Assembly (NCBI RefSeq): GCF_030247195.1
Contig: NC_080670.1
Coordinates: 32,226,497-32,290,496 of the forward strand
DNA length: 64,000 nt
Origin: Topomyia yanbarensis
Taxonomy: Eukaryota > Arthropoda > Insecta > Diptera > Culicidae
Reading direction: 5' to 3'
Shown one piece after another: positions 33,723 through 45,239 of the stretch (position 1 is its first letter; every line of letters begins with the position of its first letter). Both the position numbers and the translations under genes were made by a program. A model generated the notes under the pieces. The model was not told where the DNA came from. It made no database searches and saw only the letters and a program-made list of their open reading frames with translations.

Positions 33723-33794
33723 GCGTTTCGACTTCGTCTCTTCAGAATCCGACACTGACTTAGTGACAGGACAAAGCTAGCGCCGGATTGACGC
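33723..33794 (-). ncRNA. hammerhead ribozyme motif, complete consensus
   Basis: Read 5'-3' on the minus strand. GCGU (33794-33791) pairs with ACGC (33726-33723) as stem III. C at 33790 is the predicted cleavage residue. AAUCC (33789-33785) pairs with GGAUU (33750-33746) as stem I, closed by a 34-nt loop. The core CUGAAGA (33745-33739) fits CUGANGA. Stem II is GAC/GUC around a GAA loop (33738-33730). GAAA (33729-33726) completes the core. All conserved hammerhead positions are satisfied. Stem III of 4 bp is short, as in the minimal type I ribozymes reported in Penelope-like and other retroelements, so activity may need a dimer. Confidence 0.75.
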
Positions 33795-33846
33795 TAGCTT
33801 CGAAAAACGAAAACACTATTCGTGTTTCACAGCAAACCCGTAGGTA

Positions 33847-33906
33847 TGCGTGATGTCCTGCCATTAAGTTAGTGTCGGATTCTGATGAGATGAAGTCGAA
33901 ACGCAA
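33847..33906 (+). ncRNA. second, partly decayed hammerhead-like motif
   Basis: TGCGT (33847-33851) can pair with ACGCA after the core. The core CTGATGA is at 33882-33888, stem II is GAT/GTC with GAA, then GAAA. The residue at the predicted cleavage position is G instead of A/C/U, and stem I is imperfect (GTCC/GGAT). Probably inactive. It lies head to head with the intact motif, 52 bp apart. Confidence 0.5.
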
Positions 33907-34315
33907 GTTCTATAACTAATTTAATTATAGGTTTTATGCTCTTCACGAGCAACGATGGTTTTAAACAATTTTCTCCTTAATGGAGGAAAAATGATAACAT
34001 AGTCGGAAATATGTCAGTTTGACTGAACATAAATCTAAAAATTCTTATCGCTCAAAATCTATTCGTATCAGTCTGACAGCTCATAAAACAAAAAATATAG
34101 CATTCAAACCAGTTACCAGTTAACCAGTTATGGATTGATTGATCGTAGTCCAAAATTTGGCAAATGATCACTATGGGTATCCAATTTCATGACTTTTAAA
34201 GAGAAGCACGGTTATTGTCATTTTACATAATTGTGGGAAAATTGACCTAGAAAAAAATTCGAATACTCTTTCCTCTCACTTATATTCTTAATTTTTCATC
34301 AATTCAATAATCGTC

Positions 34316-35520
34316 ATTCCGACACTCGTCTCTTTTATCCTGAAACGATAATCTTTAAAGGTTTCATTCCAATCTTTTTTTTTTCTATTGATATTCTTAT
34401 ACTGGTAATCACAACATTCGTCACGTAACACTCAAAGTCATTCACGTTGGAATTCGTCACACAACGGCACACTCCATTTTCGCATTTGGTTATTCCATTA
34501 TGGGTCATTTCAGCATTTATCATTTCAGGACCCGCCAGTTCCAGTACTCGTCATTAGAGAAATTGTCATTCCAAGGCTCGTCATTACAGCACTTATTGTT
34601 TAAGCACTCGTCATTCCAACATCTGTCATTCCATCACTCGTCATTCCACCATTCGTGATCTTAGCACTCGTTATTTTGGATCTTATCACTCCAACAATTG
34701 TTTTTCTAGCATTCGTCATTCCAGTACTACTCATCCAAGTTCTCATTCCTCCTGCACTTGTCCTTTCAGTATAGATCATTCTAGTACTCGTCAAGTCATT
34801 ATTCGTTATTCTAGCACTCTTCATTCTATTGTGGATCATTCCAGCATTCGTCATTTTAGCATGCGTTATTTCACTGCTCATTACTCCAGCACTGGTTATT
34901 CCAGTACTAGTCATTCCAAGAGTTGTCATCCCCGTTCTCGTCATTCCACCAATCATGACTTCAGCAGTCGCCATTACGTTCCTCGCTATTCTAGCACTCA
35001 ATATTCCAACAATCGTCGTTTTAGTACTGGTTATTCCAGTTCTGGTTGCTTTCAAGTAATCATCATTCAAGTACTCATCACTCCAGCACTCATCATTCCA
35101 GTATAGGTCAATCCAGCATTCGTCATTCCAGTAGTTGTCATCCTAGCACTCGTCATTCTAGCACTCTTCATTCATATTGTGGATCATTCCAGCAACCATC
35201 GTTTCAGCATGTGTAATTTCAGTACTCGTTCTTCCAGTGCTGGCCATCCCAGTACTAGTGTTTCCAAGAGTTGTCATCCGCATCCTCGTCATTCCACCAC
35301 TCGTGATATCAGCATTCGCTACTTCAGCACTCATCATTCCGATTCTAGCACTCATCATTTCAATACTCGACGTCAAGTACTCGTTATCGTACGTGACAAA
35401 ACTCTTCAACCGGTCACTCTAAGTTTCATCAACACTTTACAATACTTTTTAACCATCATATGTCATTTCAACACTCCCTACTCTTTCCTCCACTTGTCAG
35501 TCCGGTGCCTCGCTAGACAC
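34316..35520. repeat. 15-bp minisatellite, about 1.2 kb, with a higher-order unit
   Basis: Degenerate repeats of CATTCCAGCACTCGT. On the minus strand the 15-bp unit reads as a five-residue repeat (MTSTG-like), on the + strand as VIPVL-like, so long ORFs here are by-products. A block starting TAGCACTCTTCATTC at 34812 recurs at 35159, giving a second period of about 347 bp. Confidence 0.85.
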
Positions 35521-35535
35521 TAAATCACTTGTCTT

Positions 35536-35623
35536 GGGCCCTATTCTCACAGTCACGTCACTTGGTGACTAGAAGGAAATTTTCTTCTAGTCACTAGGTG
35601 ACGTGGCTGTGAGAATAGGGCCC
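35536..35623. mobile_element. Tourist-like MITE, copy 1 (88 bp)
   Basis: Almost perfect palindrome beginning GGGCCCTATTCTCACAGTCA and ending with its inverse. Flanked by the 3-bp duplication CTT (35533-35535 and 35624-35626). GGGCC-type ends with a 3-bp duplication fit PIF/Harbinger MITEs. Confidence 0.8.
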
Positions 35624-35626
35624 CTT

Positions 35627-37151
35627 ACCAACACTTCTCATTTTGAGCCTCCTCATTCCGACGCTGCTCATGTCACATCGCAACAGTCTGTTCCGAATTC
35701 GTCACATGACGAAACTTAATTCAAAACTCGTCACGTGACGCAATGGTACTTTTCACTCCAATGCTTTATATCGTCATACTAGTAGTCATTTCTTTCTTTT
35801 ATTCATATTTATATTCCGTCGACCTCTGTCCGCGTTGAGTGCCTGTCGCCGATGCTAGAGCGATGACCCCACCCTCTGGATTCGGACCAACGGCATTATT
35901 TTCCTTCCGAAGGCAAACGTGACGATAGATTTTTCTCCTCAGACAATCTTAACGACCTCGGCTAGGCTTGAACCAAGAGCCACGAGGGTGAGAAGCAGCA
36001 ACGCCTTGTAATATGTTTCGGGAAGTTTGGAGTAGAATGTGGTCAAATAGGTATGGGGCTACAATAGGTATGGGGCATTATCTTTACTATGTTATTGCAG
36101 AGGTCGCTCATGTTGCTTGAATTAGATACACGGTAGCGAACATCATTAGCGACTGTCATTTCGGATGTTACCGTGGATCGACTGTAGTAGTTACGGCTTC
36201 GTTTAATTTTTCGCGTGTTGTTCTGCGAAAACCGATTGTCTTTCGTCCTTAATACAGTACATTTAATCAATGTAAAAAAATGTCAAGGAAGTTTTTTCTT
36301 ACGTAACACGAGTATTGTGTTGATTTGTTTGATATTCTTTGGTTTAAAAAACGTACGCTTGCGGGCACGGTAGGTCAAGCAAGTGAAAACTTTCAGCCAT
36401 TTCCCGAAGCTCCAATGCGAAAACCATCGAATCGAGGCCGAAAATGACGTAAAGCTGCACTTCTCGCTGATCGGATTCAGTGATGATGGAGTCTTTACGA
36501 GCTGAGCAAGCTGCTACAGCTCAAAAAAAAAAAAAAAAACAACTGCCGAAGCTAGAAAACCAGACGCAGATTTTTTTGAGAGTCAGCAAAACAGCAGAAA
36601 CTGATGGAAAAAGATCGAAAATTGATCGAAAAAGAGAAGAAAACAGAATCCAAAAACTGCTTTGAAGCGCAGACATGGTCATCCCGCAGCTAAGCAACCA
36701 CGGGAGCCGGAATGCACAGCTTCTATTCCACACTCTGGCGACGAAGAGGACACCGAAGAAGTCATTAGAAGGTACAAAACCAGATGCACGTTTTTTTTTC
36801 AACATTTCCCTGCATGGTTTCATGATTTTTCACATCCTTTGCCAATTCCTCAATTTCTTATCGGAATTACGTCAATAAACACTGTTATTAATTTTTAAAA
36901 TATCTGCAGTATGCATACTCAACTCATTAAAAGTAGAACTTTAAAAGAACTGCTGAGTTTCTAGGCTTGTGCATCGTTTTGTTTAACCTCGAATAAAGTG
37001 ACATATCGTACCACCGGATTTTAAAAATGGCGAAAAAAGTACCAAACATAAAATCATTATTGCTAAAACGTTGTGAGGTGTATAACCTGTGCTTTCCAAC
37101 GAGCGCCTGTTTGTCTAAATCAATGCAAAAATACCAATGCAATGCCCCACA
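35627..37151. other. no gene seen
   Basis: Contains a minus-strand B-box-like word (TTGGTTCAAGCC near 35970) that could be a SINE remnant, and an A run at 36523-36539. The chance ORFs around 36480-36820 show no domain. Confidence 0.35.
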
Positions 37152-37317
37152 GGGGTGGGCGTAGCGTAGTTGATAAATCGATTGCATTGTACGCAGCGCA
37201 CTTGGGTTCGAGTCCCGACCCCGCACACAGGGTTAGAAATTGTTCATAAGAGATTTTTCGAATCCGAAGAGGCGAATGACCTTAAGGTTAAAACCTCTAT
37301 AATTGAAATAAAAAAAC
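37152..37317 (+). mobile_element. tRNA-derived SINE (Feilai-like), copy 1
   Basis: The head GGGGTGGGCGTAGCGTAGTT is an A-box-like start and GGGTTCGAGTCCC is a good B box. A body with GAATGACCTTAAGGTTAAAA and a 3' end in AATTGAAATAAAAAAA follow. This matches the layout of the Aedes SINE Feilai. Confidence 0.75.
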
Positions 37318-37904
37318 CATCACATGAGCTCGCCAAAAAAACTGACCTGCTTAACTCCACTTTACACTACTTTGCAAGGCACTTCGTTTTGTTCATAAAT
37401 AAGCTAGTATGATTCTAATTTTAACAAGGTCTAACATTGAATTTTTAAACGGTTCGAGACTGTCTTCGGTGAAATTATAGAACAACACATTTTAGACAAA
37501 TTTGTTGAAGACATACAAGCTATATGCACGGGAAATCCCAATTTATTGAGTATGATAGATAGAGCTTACATCTATTCAGCACACTTTTCTAAAATTCGTC
37601 ATTCCACAGCTTCACTGAATGTAGCATGGCTCTATCTAGAATGATTGCAAAGTAAATTGGTTAATTATGGTAAAATTAGAACCACCTTTATTATTAACGA
37701 AATGAAGGGACTAACACACTACGAAAACTTTCCTAAAGACATAATAGCACAAAGTTGTTTAGTTTTAGAAAAAAAACTCACGATTCCTGCTAAATTTGCG
37801 TTCTGAACCCACTGTGCAGTGGTGCGAAATCTCAAGCTCAGTTTCCTAGTTTCACTTGAGCTCTCCGAAACCAACATTCATTTTCAACTCCTCGACTCGC
37901 GACC
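37318..37904. other. no gene seen
   Basis: AT-rich, no recognised element. Confidence 0.35.
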
Positions 37905-38260
37905 CGAAAATGCAAACGGTAATACAATTATACAAACGAATTTACGTGAAGTTACATATACACTAGCGCTTGCGATGAAACATATTAACATGCAAACGCT
38001 CGAGTCCTTCGCGATCGTACACGCACACCTGTCCGCGCAATCTCGCGAGCATAAAAACGACTCGATGATTAAGGGCCCTACTCTCACAGTCACGTCACCT
38101 TGTGACTAGAAGAAAAATTCCTCCTAGTCACTAAGTGATGTGACTGTGAGAATAGGGCCCTAAGTTACAAGCACTCACAAATTTGTACCAACAGTCTCAA
38201 GCGCCCCCATATTTGAACTATTTACTCGATATAACAATCAGAATCACGGCCCTTCCGAGA
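37905..38260. repeat. dispersed CGCGATCG-word repeat, copy 2, with a MITE inside
   Basis: Shares CATGCAAACGCTCGAGTCCT and TCTCGCGAGC-type blocks with the other copies. The copy is split by the MITE at 38073-38160. Confidence 0.6.
38073..38160. mobile_element. Tourist-like MITE, copy 2 (88 bp)
   Basis: Same length and termini as copy 1 (GGGCCCTACTCTCACAGTCA). Flanked by the 3-bp duplication TAA (38070-38072 and 38161-38163). The central palindrome differs at a few positions. Confidence 0.8.
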
Positions 38261-38790
38261 ACCAGACTCTATAGCTCTAGTTGTACCACTCCCAAAAATC
38301 TAAAAAAAAAACAATTAAAATTGCTAAAGTAACTAAAATTATCTAAATTTTTAAAATTATTGAAATCACTTTCTTGTATGACTGAAATTCACAAAAAAAT
38401 ATTTTTACCAAAAAGATTAAAAGTAATAAAATTCCTAGCATACTATATTCACTAAAATCGCTAAATTCACCAAAATTCCTCAAATGATAAAAAATACTGA
38501 AATTGCTAAAAAATTTACTAAATTAAAAAATACTCAAAATACTAATATTATTGAAATTAATGAAGTGGATGCAACATTAGTTTACAAATTTTGGGGTAAT
38601 CGTCTTACGCTAAGAAAAAAGTTGTTTTCCAAATCAATTTTGCTTCGCTAAACACGAACATCGTGTCCATTTTGCATTTCCAAGGAAGCGTTTTCGAGAT
38701 TCTTTTGAAAGCTATGTTTTGTGTACCCTGCAGTTATTTGTCAATATCTTGTCAAAAGAATCCGATCGACATAATACACTTTCATTGCGT
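38261..38790. other. A-rich intergenic DNA, no gene seen
   Basis: Runs of CTAAAATT-like words at 38290-38570. No coding signs. Confidence 0.4.
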
Positions 38791-39502
38791 ATAAGCAGAT
38801 CGTCACCTCTCCCTCTCACCGATCGGGCCAAATCTTTCTCGTTATCTATTTTTCCAGTGGACACGTTCATAAAGAATCCTTAAGAAAGGAAAAAAAACAA
38901 AGACTCACGTCCAAACCAGGAATATATAAAATTCCGTCAACGGCTGGATTTGTCGTTAGCTTCTGCCGATAGGCTTTGAGGGCAGACATCAACATGCCCC
39001 TCCATAGCTCTTTCACTGCCAACTGTCTGGTGGCGACTGAGTTAGGAAATGGGGCAAACAGTGATAATAAATATCTCAAGCCTTGAGAGCAGTCCACTGG
39101 ACCTAAAAATAGATAACGAGAGAGAGATTTGGCCCGATCGGTGAGAGGAAGAGGTGACGATCTGCTTATAGGAGACATTGGGGGTCGATGGGTCAATTAG
39201 GAGGTATTGGAGGCTGCAGCGGTGATCACAAAAACTGTTGGGAACATGTGATGGCATCATCACAGTTTCTCGATGGCGGAGTGGTTAACGCACCTAACTA
39301 GAGACTGGGAGATCGCAGGTTCGATTCCTGCTTGAGGACATATCTTTTCTCAGTGTTTCCAATAAAGGTGAGTTTTCACCGTTTCTTCATTCTCACTGTT
39401 CCGGTCATTCTTTCTCTGTCTGTTTTCCAGTGGACACGTTCAAACAGAATCCTTAAGAAAGGAAAAAAACAAAGACTCACGTCCAAACAAGGAATATATA
39501 AT
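38791..39502. repeat. nested direct and inverted repeats around a tRNA-like gene
   Basis: 38791-38862 is inverted at 39092-39170 (shared word ACCGATCGGGCCAAATCT). 38850-38930 is repeated directly at 39422-39502 (shared word TTTTCCAGTGGACACGTTCA). The tRNA-like sequence lies between the copies. The arrangement suggests successive local duplications or a composite element. Confidence 0.7.
39267..39338 (+). tRNA. tRNA-like sequence, anticodon AGA (Ser) but no long variable arm
   Basis: A 72-nt cloverleaf: acceptor TTCTCGA/TTGAGGA (7 pairs with two G-U), D stem GCG/CGC, anticodon stem CCTAA/CTGGG (one mismatch), loop CTAGAGA giving AGA at 39300-39302, a five-base variable region, and T stem GCAGG/CCTGC with TTCGATT. 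A box TGGCGGAGTGG and B box GGTTCGATTCC are intact. Real tRNA-Ser has a long variable arm, so this is more likely a SINE head or pseudo-tRNA. Confidence 0.5.
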
Positions 39503-42500
39503 ATATCCGAGCTACGGTCATTCCCGGAAAGATGTTCTTGGTTCCTAAAACTATAAAAATGTTGTGATCGTTTCTAAAAAACCGCATGATGTTTGGTTGG
39601 AACGCGGTTGAGTACCATTATGCAATAATCATGTATCCGTTTTCGAGTGAATTGTGTAAAAATTAGATCATTCCATTCATTATAACAAGACCAGTATACG
39701 TTCAATTTTTCACACTACTTGACAGTGCAAAATTTTGACACGGTGCCCTTATCTTGTAAGCTAAAGGTCCAAATTTTAAAATATGCAAGGTATGTGGAAA
39801 AAGTAAAGTTTCGACAAAACTAGCTTACAAAATCATTGATGCATGGATTGCAAATGATCTTGCTATGGATACTGCCGTGCATAGGGCCAGAAACTTTCGA
39901 ATCCGTAAGCAGAGACACTTACAAGGAATGAAGAATTGACTCCCAATCATTGGATTGGACCACTTGACTGAAAAAATCACACAATTGCAGTTTTATAGAA
40001 GGGCCCGTGGAACTTAGTAGGCTTTTTAAGATAGGATTATTCCTAGGCATAACATTGATAATGCCTACGGTCTGCCACTTCGTGTACCTTTGTCAAGTGA
40101 TGAAACTATATCCAAAATACCAACTAGAAATTTCCGCATGAGGCATGGAATTAATTTAGAATTTAGAATCGTGCGGCTTTATTCCTAAAAGATCGAATAG
40201 TGAATTTTTTTTTCGACGCAGTGTACATGTAAAAAGAAGATCCCGTGTACTTGGTTAGTGTCGAGAAACATGATTTCAAAGAATATTTTTAGTGCAGTGA
40301 TTCTGGAATGGACCTTAAATACTTGCCCGACTTACCACTTTACGTTTGCTATACACTCAATCTTAATTAGTCATTGAGATCTTATTAGTTGATTACCAAC
40401 CAATTTCCAAAAACTATCGAAAAACTTAAAAAAAAAATTAGCGTTCAACTAAGGACTTGAAAGCGAACCAGAATTCCCAAAGCGTCTGGAATATCTAAAA
40501 CAAATTCCGGAACCAGCAACAAATTAAAACCACACGATTTCCGTTAAATTGCCCTCCCCGGCCCCAAACCGACGCGGCCATCCGCAAACAACCTGTCAGC
40601 TAAATTGCTTTCCGTGCGGACAACATGCACCGAAAATGTGACCCAGAAAAGCAAGCCAGCTCTGGAAATATTTCACCGAAAAGTGAATATAGATATGGAA
40701 AACCCGCGCGAGAACCCGCATTTGCTGGCAGCAGTCGTTATGTCCAGCTGGCAGAGGTGGACTCTACTCGGCCAAAACTGGAGCTCGGTCAAGCTCGGTC
40801 GGATCGGGCGTACGGGGTAGAGGAGAGTGGTCGTGGTCGACAATATGATGGATGAGCTTTAAAGGGGTTCCGGGGGTACACTAAATTGTAATTAATTTTT
40901 AGTTGTGGATGTGTGTGTGTATGTTCGGTGGCCATAACTAGGTGCTGAAAAGGAAAGGTTAGGTTTGTGGATTCCGGTCAGTACTTCACCGGACAGGCAC
41001 GATTTATGATGCAGCAAACTATTTCGCGATGGGAAGCGAGTTTAATTACCGTTATCGATGGTGATTTATTAAGTTCTGCTAGATTTAATCGATTTGATTA
41101 CTTTCAATATGCTCGTGAATAGCTGCTACATTATGAGATTAATTTAATGTTTCATTCTTGGGTTAGAAATTCGTGTGAATAGGAATTGCTTTCAAGACTA
41201 ATCACGAAACCGAACCGGGGGTTTGGAGTAAAAAAAAACACCGCGAACTATCAGCTGAACAATCTGCTTGAATCTGACGTAACTTACACTCCCAGCGGCT
41301 TAAATAGAGATTATTAAGTCCGAAGCAAAAGTGAAACGGTGGAACCCATTCAATACGGGAGAAGAAAAGGAAAACAAACTGCGCGGAAAAACACACCAAC
41401 AAAGTAGGTAGTTGTTCAAAAACCGCCTACTTTGCCTTTCCGCACTGCACGCCTCGTTGTTCAAAGAAACAAGCGATCTTTAGCTCCCAGTAGGCACAAA
41501 GTGATAAAATCGCTTTCTCCCGGGGTTCGTTGGTTGTTGGTTGCCCCCCCCCCTACTCTCCGTGCCATCGTAAACAAATCACCGTTGCTGTCAAGGCGAC
41601 TGAACACACAAATTTTCCGGGTGTCACCACTTGATATCAACTTGATCCGTTAGGTTCAACCGGTTCGCGAACAGCTCCCCCCACAGCCCCCCCCCCACCC
41701 CCGGCTCTCAGAAATACTTCTAGTGACCTAGAGATCCAGTAAGCGCAGCACGAAGAAACAATGCTACAAACGAATGAAATTGCAATAAAACCTGACCGTG
41801 CCTAGCCACAGCAAACAGCAGCCTGTTTGGTCACAGAATGTTGAACACCCTTCCCAAAATTACTACAACAGAAAACAAAAAGTGAATAAATGACGAACCA
41901 GAGCATCAGCAGTAATGGTAGCAGTGAAGGCGGGGGGCAGGGGGTGTTTGATGACCAAAACAAAAATGCGGTTTTTCACGGTTGCTACGCGCGCGGTTGC
42001 TGACCACCCGGCAGAGGTCGTGTGAGTGCGGTATTGCTGCTGCTGCTGCTGCCGCTGCCTGATGATGGAGATGATTATCGTATGATGTACGATGTGACAA
42101 CGACGACCGTTTTCGGAGTCGGATTTCGAAATTTTTTTGTGAGGTAGATTTTTTTTATTTTTGGTTTTGAATCCACTTGTAAGTAAGTAAGCTGGGGCGG
42201 TGGCGGCAGGTCGGATAACAAATTGTGATTTATTTTAACATGGCTAGAGGGAGAGAAAAAAAACGGATTGTCAGTGTGTATAGCGGTTTGGTTTTTGTTC
42301 GTTGGATAATTTGTTAACCGAAAGAAGTGTCTAGGAAGAGAAATATGGACCGCTTGGGGCTTGTCCAGTTCGGTGGTTATTAATCAAATTGCCAACGTGC
42401 ATTTGTTACGCTGTCATGTTTCTATTTTGTAAAATTTAAGTGGGTGCACCTGCACCTGAAATTGCTTAATGTATGTTCCGGTCGACCTATTTTGTTATTT

Positions 42501-42589
42501 GGTGTTATTGTTTTGCCAAATCGAAATTAACAAAATTTATTGGAAACCCTAATCGGCATCTTTTTAAACTGAATAATATTGCGATATAA
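39503..42589. other. intergenic or intronic DNA, partly unique, no gene confirmed
   Basis: 40540-40860 and 41400-42110 are GC-richer than their surroundings and lack repeat matches within the window. The second block has C runs (41547-41555, 41689-41697) and a CTG/GCT run at 42034-42055. No frame could be tied to a known domain or to proper splice sites. Confidence 0.35.
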
Positions 42590-42930
42590 TTAACGACACG
42601 ACCGGGAACTCTAGTGGTATGGGGAAAGTTACTCTCTTCTAGCATGTGTTTTATGCGCTAAAAATTAAGCATCAGATTAACGATACGCGCGATCATTTAA
42701 GAATACACGCGAATATGTGAATGGCTACACGGTAATAAAAGCGCATAAACACGTTAACATATAAACGCTCGAGCCTTTCGCGACCATCCATACATTCTTG
42801 CACCCGCAATCTCGCGAACAGGATAACACCCCGGTGGTCTCAAAAGTGAGCCTACAAACGCTCGTTTTCGTGCGATCATGAATTGGTTACGTCCGGAAGT
42901 CCCTACTCTCGGCTCTAGCAGCCTTCAGTG
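42590..42930. repeat. dispersed CGCGATCG-word repeat, copy 3
   Basis: Shares ACGTTAACATATAAACGCTC, GAGCCTTTCGCGACC and CGCAATCTCGCGAAC with copies 1, 2 and 4. Together with copy 4 it forms a tandem pair (CGACCGGGAAC.. / CATGACCGGGAGC.. starts). Confidence 0.6.
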
Positions 42931-42959
42931 GGATCGATAGAAAAGACGGTGATATTCAC

Positions 42960-43520
42960 CAGACAACAAGGTCCATAGATACATGACCGGGAGCATGACG
43001 ATATGGAAGAACTGACCCTCTTCTGGCATTTGAACCGTACACCAAAAATTAAGTATCAGCCCTAATAACAATTTTAGTTTTATGTCAGTTTTATAACCCC
43101 TCAAAAAACTTACATTGCTTTTGTAGCGTGCTATAAAACTTCAATTGTTACTTGGGCAGATTAACGGTCCGCGCGGGATCATCCAAGAACAGACGCGAAT
43201 ATGCGATTGAACACACACGGTTATAAAATTGAAATTATACACGCTAGCGCACGCGACATACAAACGTCCACGCGATCGAACACGTTAACGCACAAACGCT
43301 CGAACCCTTCGCGATGATACACGCGATTGTGAAGACCCTACGCCCGCACATATCTGAACCGTACAATGAATATCACATACACAATCACGGCCCGCTGTAA
43401 TTGGCCTTAAGCAGTGTTTTAGCGGGAAACATTTTCCGTCTCGTCTGCAATTGTAGTGAGAGATTCTGACGGGGATGCCTTCCGACACCCTAGTTCTACA
43501 GCTCCAGTAGGATAATTCTC
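42960..43520. repeat. dispersed CGCGATCG-word repeat, copy 4
   Basis: The longest copy. It matches copy 1 through CGATCGAACACGTTAACG, ACACGCGATTGTGAAGACCC and AGCAGTGTTTTAGCGGGAAA up to TCGTCTGCAATTGTAGTGA. Confidence 0.65.
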
Positions 43521-45239
43521 GAAAAAAAAATAAATTACATAGTAAACATTCTGTTTTAATTGTCACATCAAGAGGCTGCACACTTAAAATTCGAAGGACG
43601 ACGCGGGCCGCCATTTTGAATTTTGCCATGATTTTTGGGATCACCAGCTAAAATAATTTCACCAAAAAGAACAAAAATTAAAAAGTGTGCCATTGGCTTA
43701 CTTTTTAGTCGAGGCTATCCTGATTAAATTGCATTACCATCCGACCTAGAAAGTGCTGAACAAACTCGTTCTCGATGAAATAATTGCAATTAAAGATTCA
43801 TTTCACAACGACGCATATTTGTTCTGCACAATTCCATCTGCACGGAACTCCGTTCCCGGAAATGGATCCTATTGCACAAAGTTTGCACAGTTTCTCTCCC
43901 CGCTTCCATCCTGGGCGGGCATTAATCATCTTCATCAGCCGAAGGCAACAAAATTTCAGCTTGGGCTGAGTTCTGCACCCGAACTGAATAATACTGTGAG
44001 ATACGGTGGAGGAAGCACCCGGCCTGGTAGATTCAGTGCTTTTCCGGTGTCAGTAATATGCTTTTTTCTTCTTTCTGCGACCTCGCACTGCTAGCAACGG
44101 TGAATGGTGGTGTAAACTGCAGCGCTTATTATACGTTCGCTTGAAAGGAGAGGAAAATGAAAGGTTATACGTGGATACGGTAATTTTTCCACCGAAGATC
44201 CAGGTCAGCAGGAAGACATTTTGCATTTTTCCTTTCGTCACCCGACCACACGGCTCACCGAATGAAAGTGAAACTAAAATGGGTCAATGAGGAAATGGTT
44301 GAGGTGAGCATAATTTTATGACTCGTTTGAAAAATGCTGTATATGAATGCTTCGAAGCAACCTTATTGTAAATAGTACGTCAAGAATTTTTTTCTTTCGA
44401 CTTCGTTTCATCAGTACCTGGCACTGACTTAGCGTCAGATAGAGGTTAAATTCAATAATAGAAACACTTTTTTGCCTTCAAACCACTGTTCACAATCGGC
44501 GTCCCGTAGTTCGAATGGTGATACAGACAAATAATTAGTTGGTCCAAAACAAGACCGACGAATTTAAGGCATCCTAGTGAATGCCGAATGAGTTAATTTT
44601 TGCGTAAGCCACACCCATATTCAATTCATTGCTAACAAGGCGTCTGCAATTCGAGTTTACGTAGCACCTCTGGTAGAATCGAAACAGAAGCAAACCAAAG
44701 GCTCTAAAAAGCGAAATGCATACGCCTTTTTAGCAACGAATCGAATGTGGGTGTGGCTTGCGCGACGAAATGATTTTATGCACTTTACGTAAAGAGTTCT
44801 GAACCGTTGTTTGGAAATATTAAAATTCGTTGTCTGAAACGAAAATACCTAACCGCTTAGGGTGCTACCATCATGTTATTTCACCTTGCCTTTTTTCAGT
44901 ATACCGTTCTCTGGGTGCAGTTTTGCAACAGCGGCTTCGTCGCATTCACCAACACCAACAGAACATTTTTGTTCAGCAAAAAAAAAATAATATTACATTT
45001 AAAAGCTCAATTTATGGACAAACGACGATCGTTAAGGTTCGTGGTCCACGGCGTCAACTACTTGAGAATTTTCAGTACACATCCTTGCTTGGTCTCAAAA
45101 TTAGTTATACCGTTTATATTTATAGATTCGAGTAATTTTGATGTTTCACTTTGAATTTAATTTTAAACACACTGTACCGATTGCAGGCATTGAATGTTCT
45201 TCTTTTTTTCAATTGGTGAGATTGTGAAATTGTGAGAGT
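43521..45239. other. no gene confirmed
   Basis: Contains a decayed minus-strand hammerhead-like core (44408-44414). The rest is AT-rich with chance ORFs. Confidence 0.35.

Noticed and set aside
34600..35070. 156-residue ORF rich in Met-Thr-Ser on the minus strand
   Set aside because: Translation of a 15-bp minisatellite; both strands stay open for the same reason.
34316..35520. CRISPR-like array
   Set aside because: The unit is a degenerate 15-bp tandem repeat without unique spacers, in a eukaryotic context.
35960..35990. Minus-strand B-box-like word as a tRNA or SINE
   Set aside because: No matching A box or cloverleaf could be built.
41906..42100. ORF with an alanine run (minus strand)
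   Set aside because: The run comes from a CTG repeat; no recognised domain or splice sites, and the frame is short.
44192..44226. MQNVFLLTWIF as the signal-peptide exon of the cadherin
   Set aside because: Phase 1 would fit, but the donor (TTCG|GTGGAA) is weak and the hydrophobic stretch too short; no other support.
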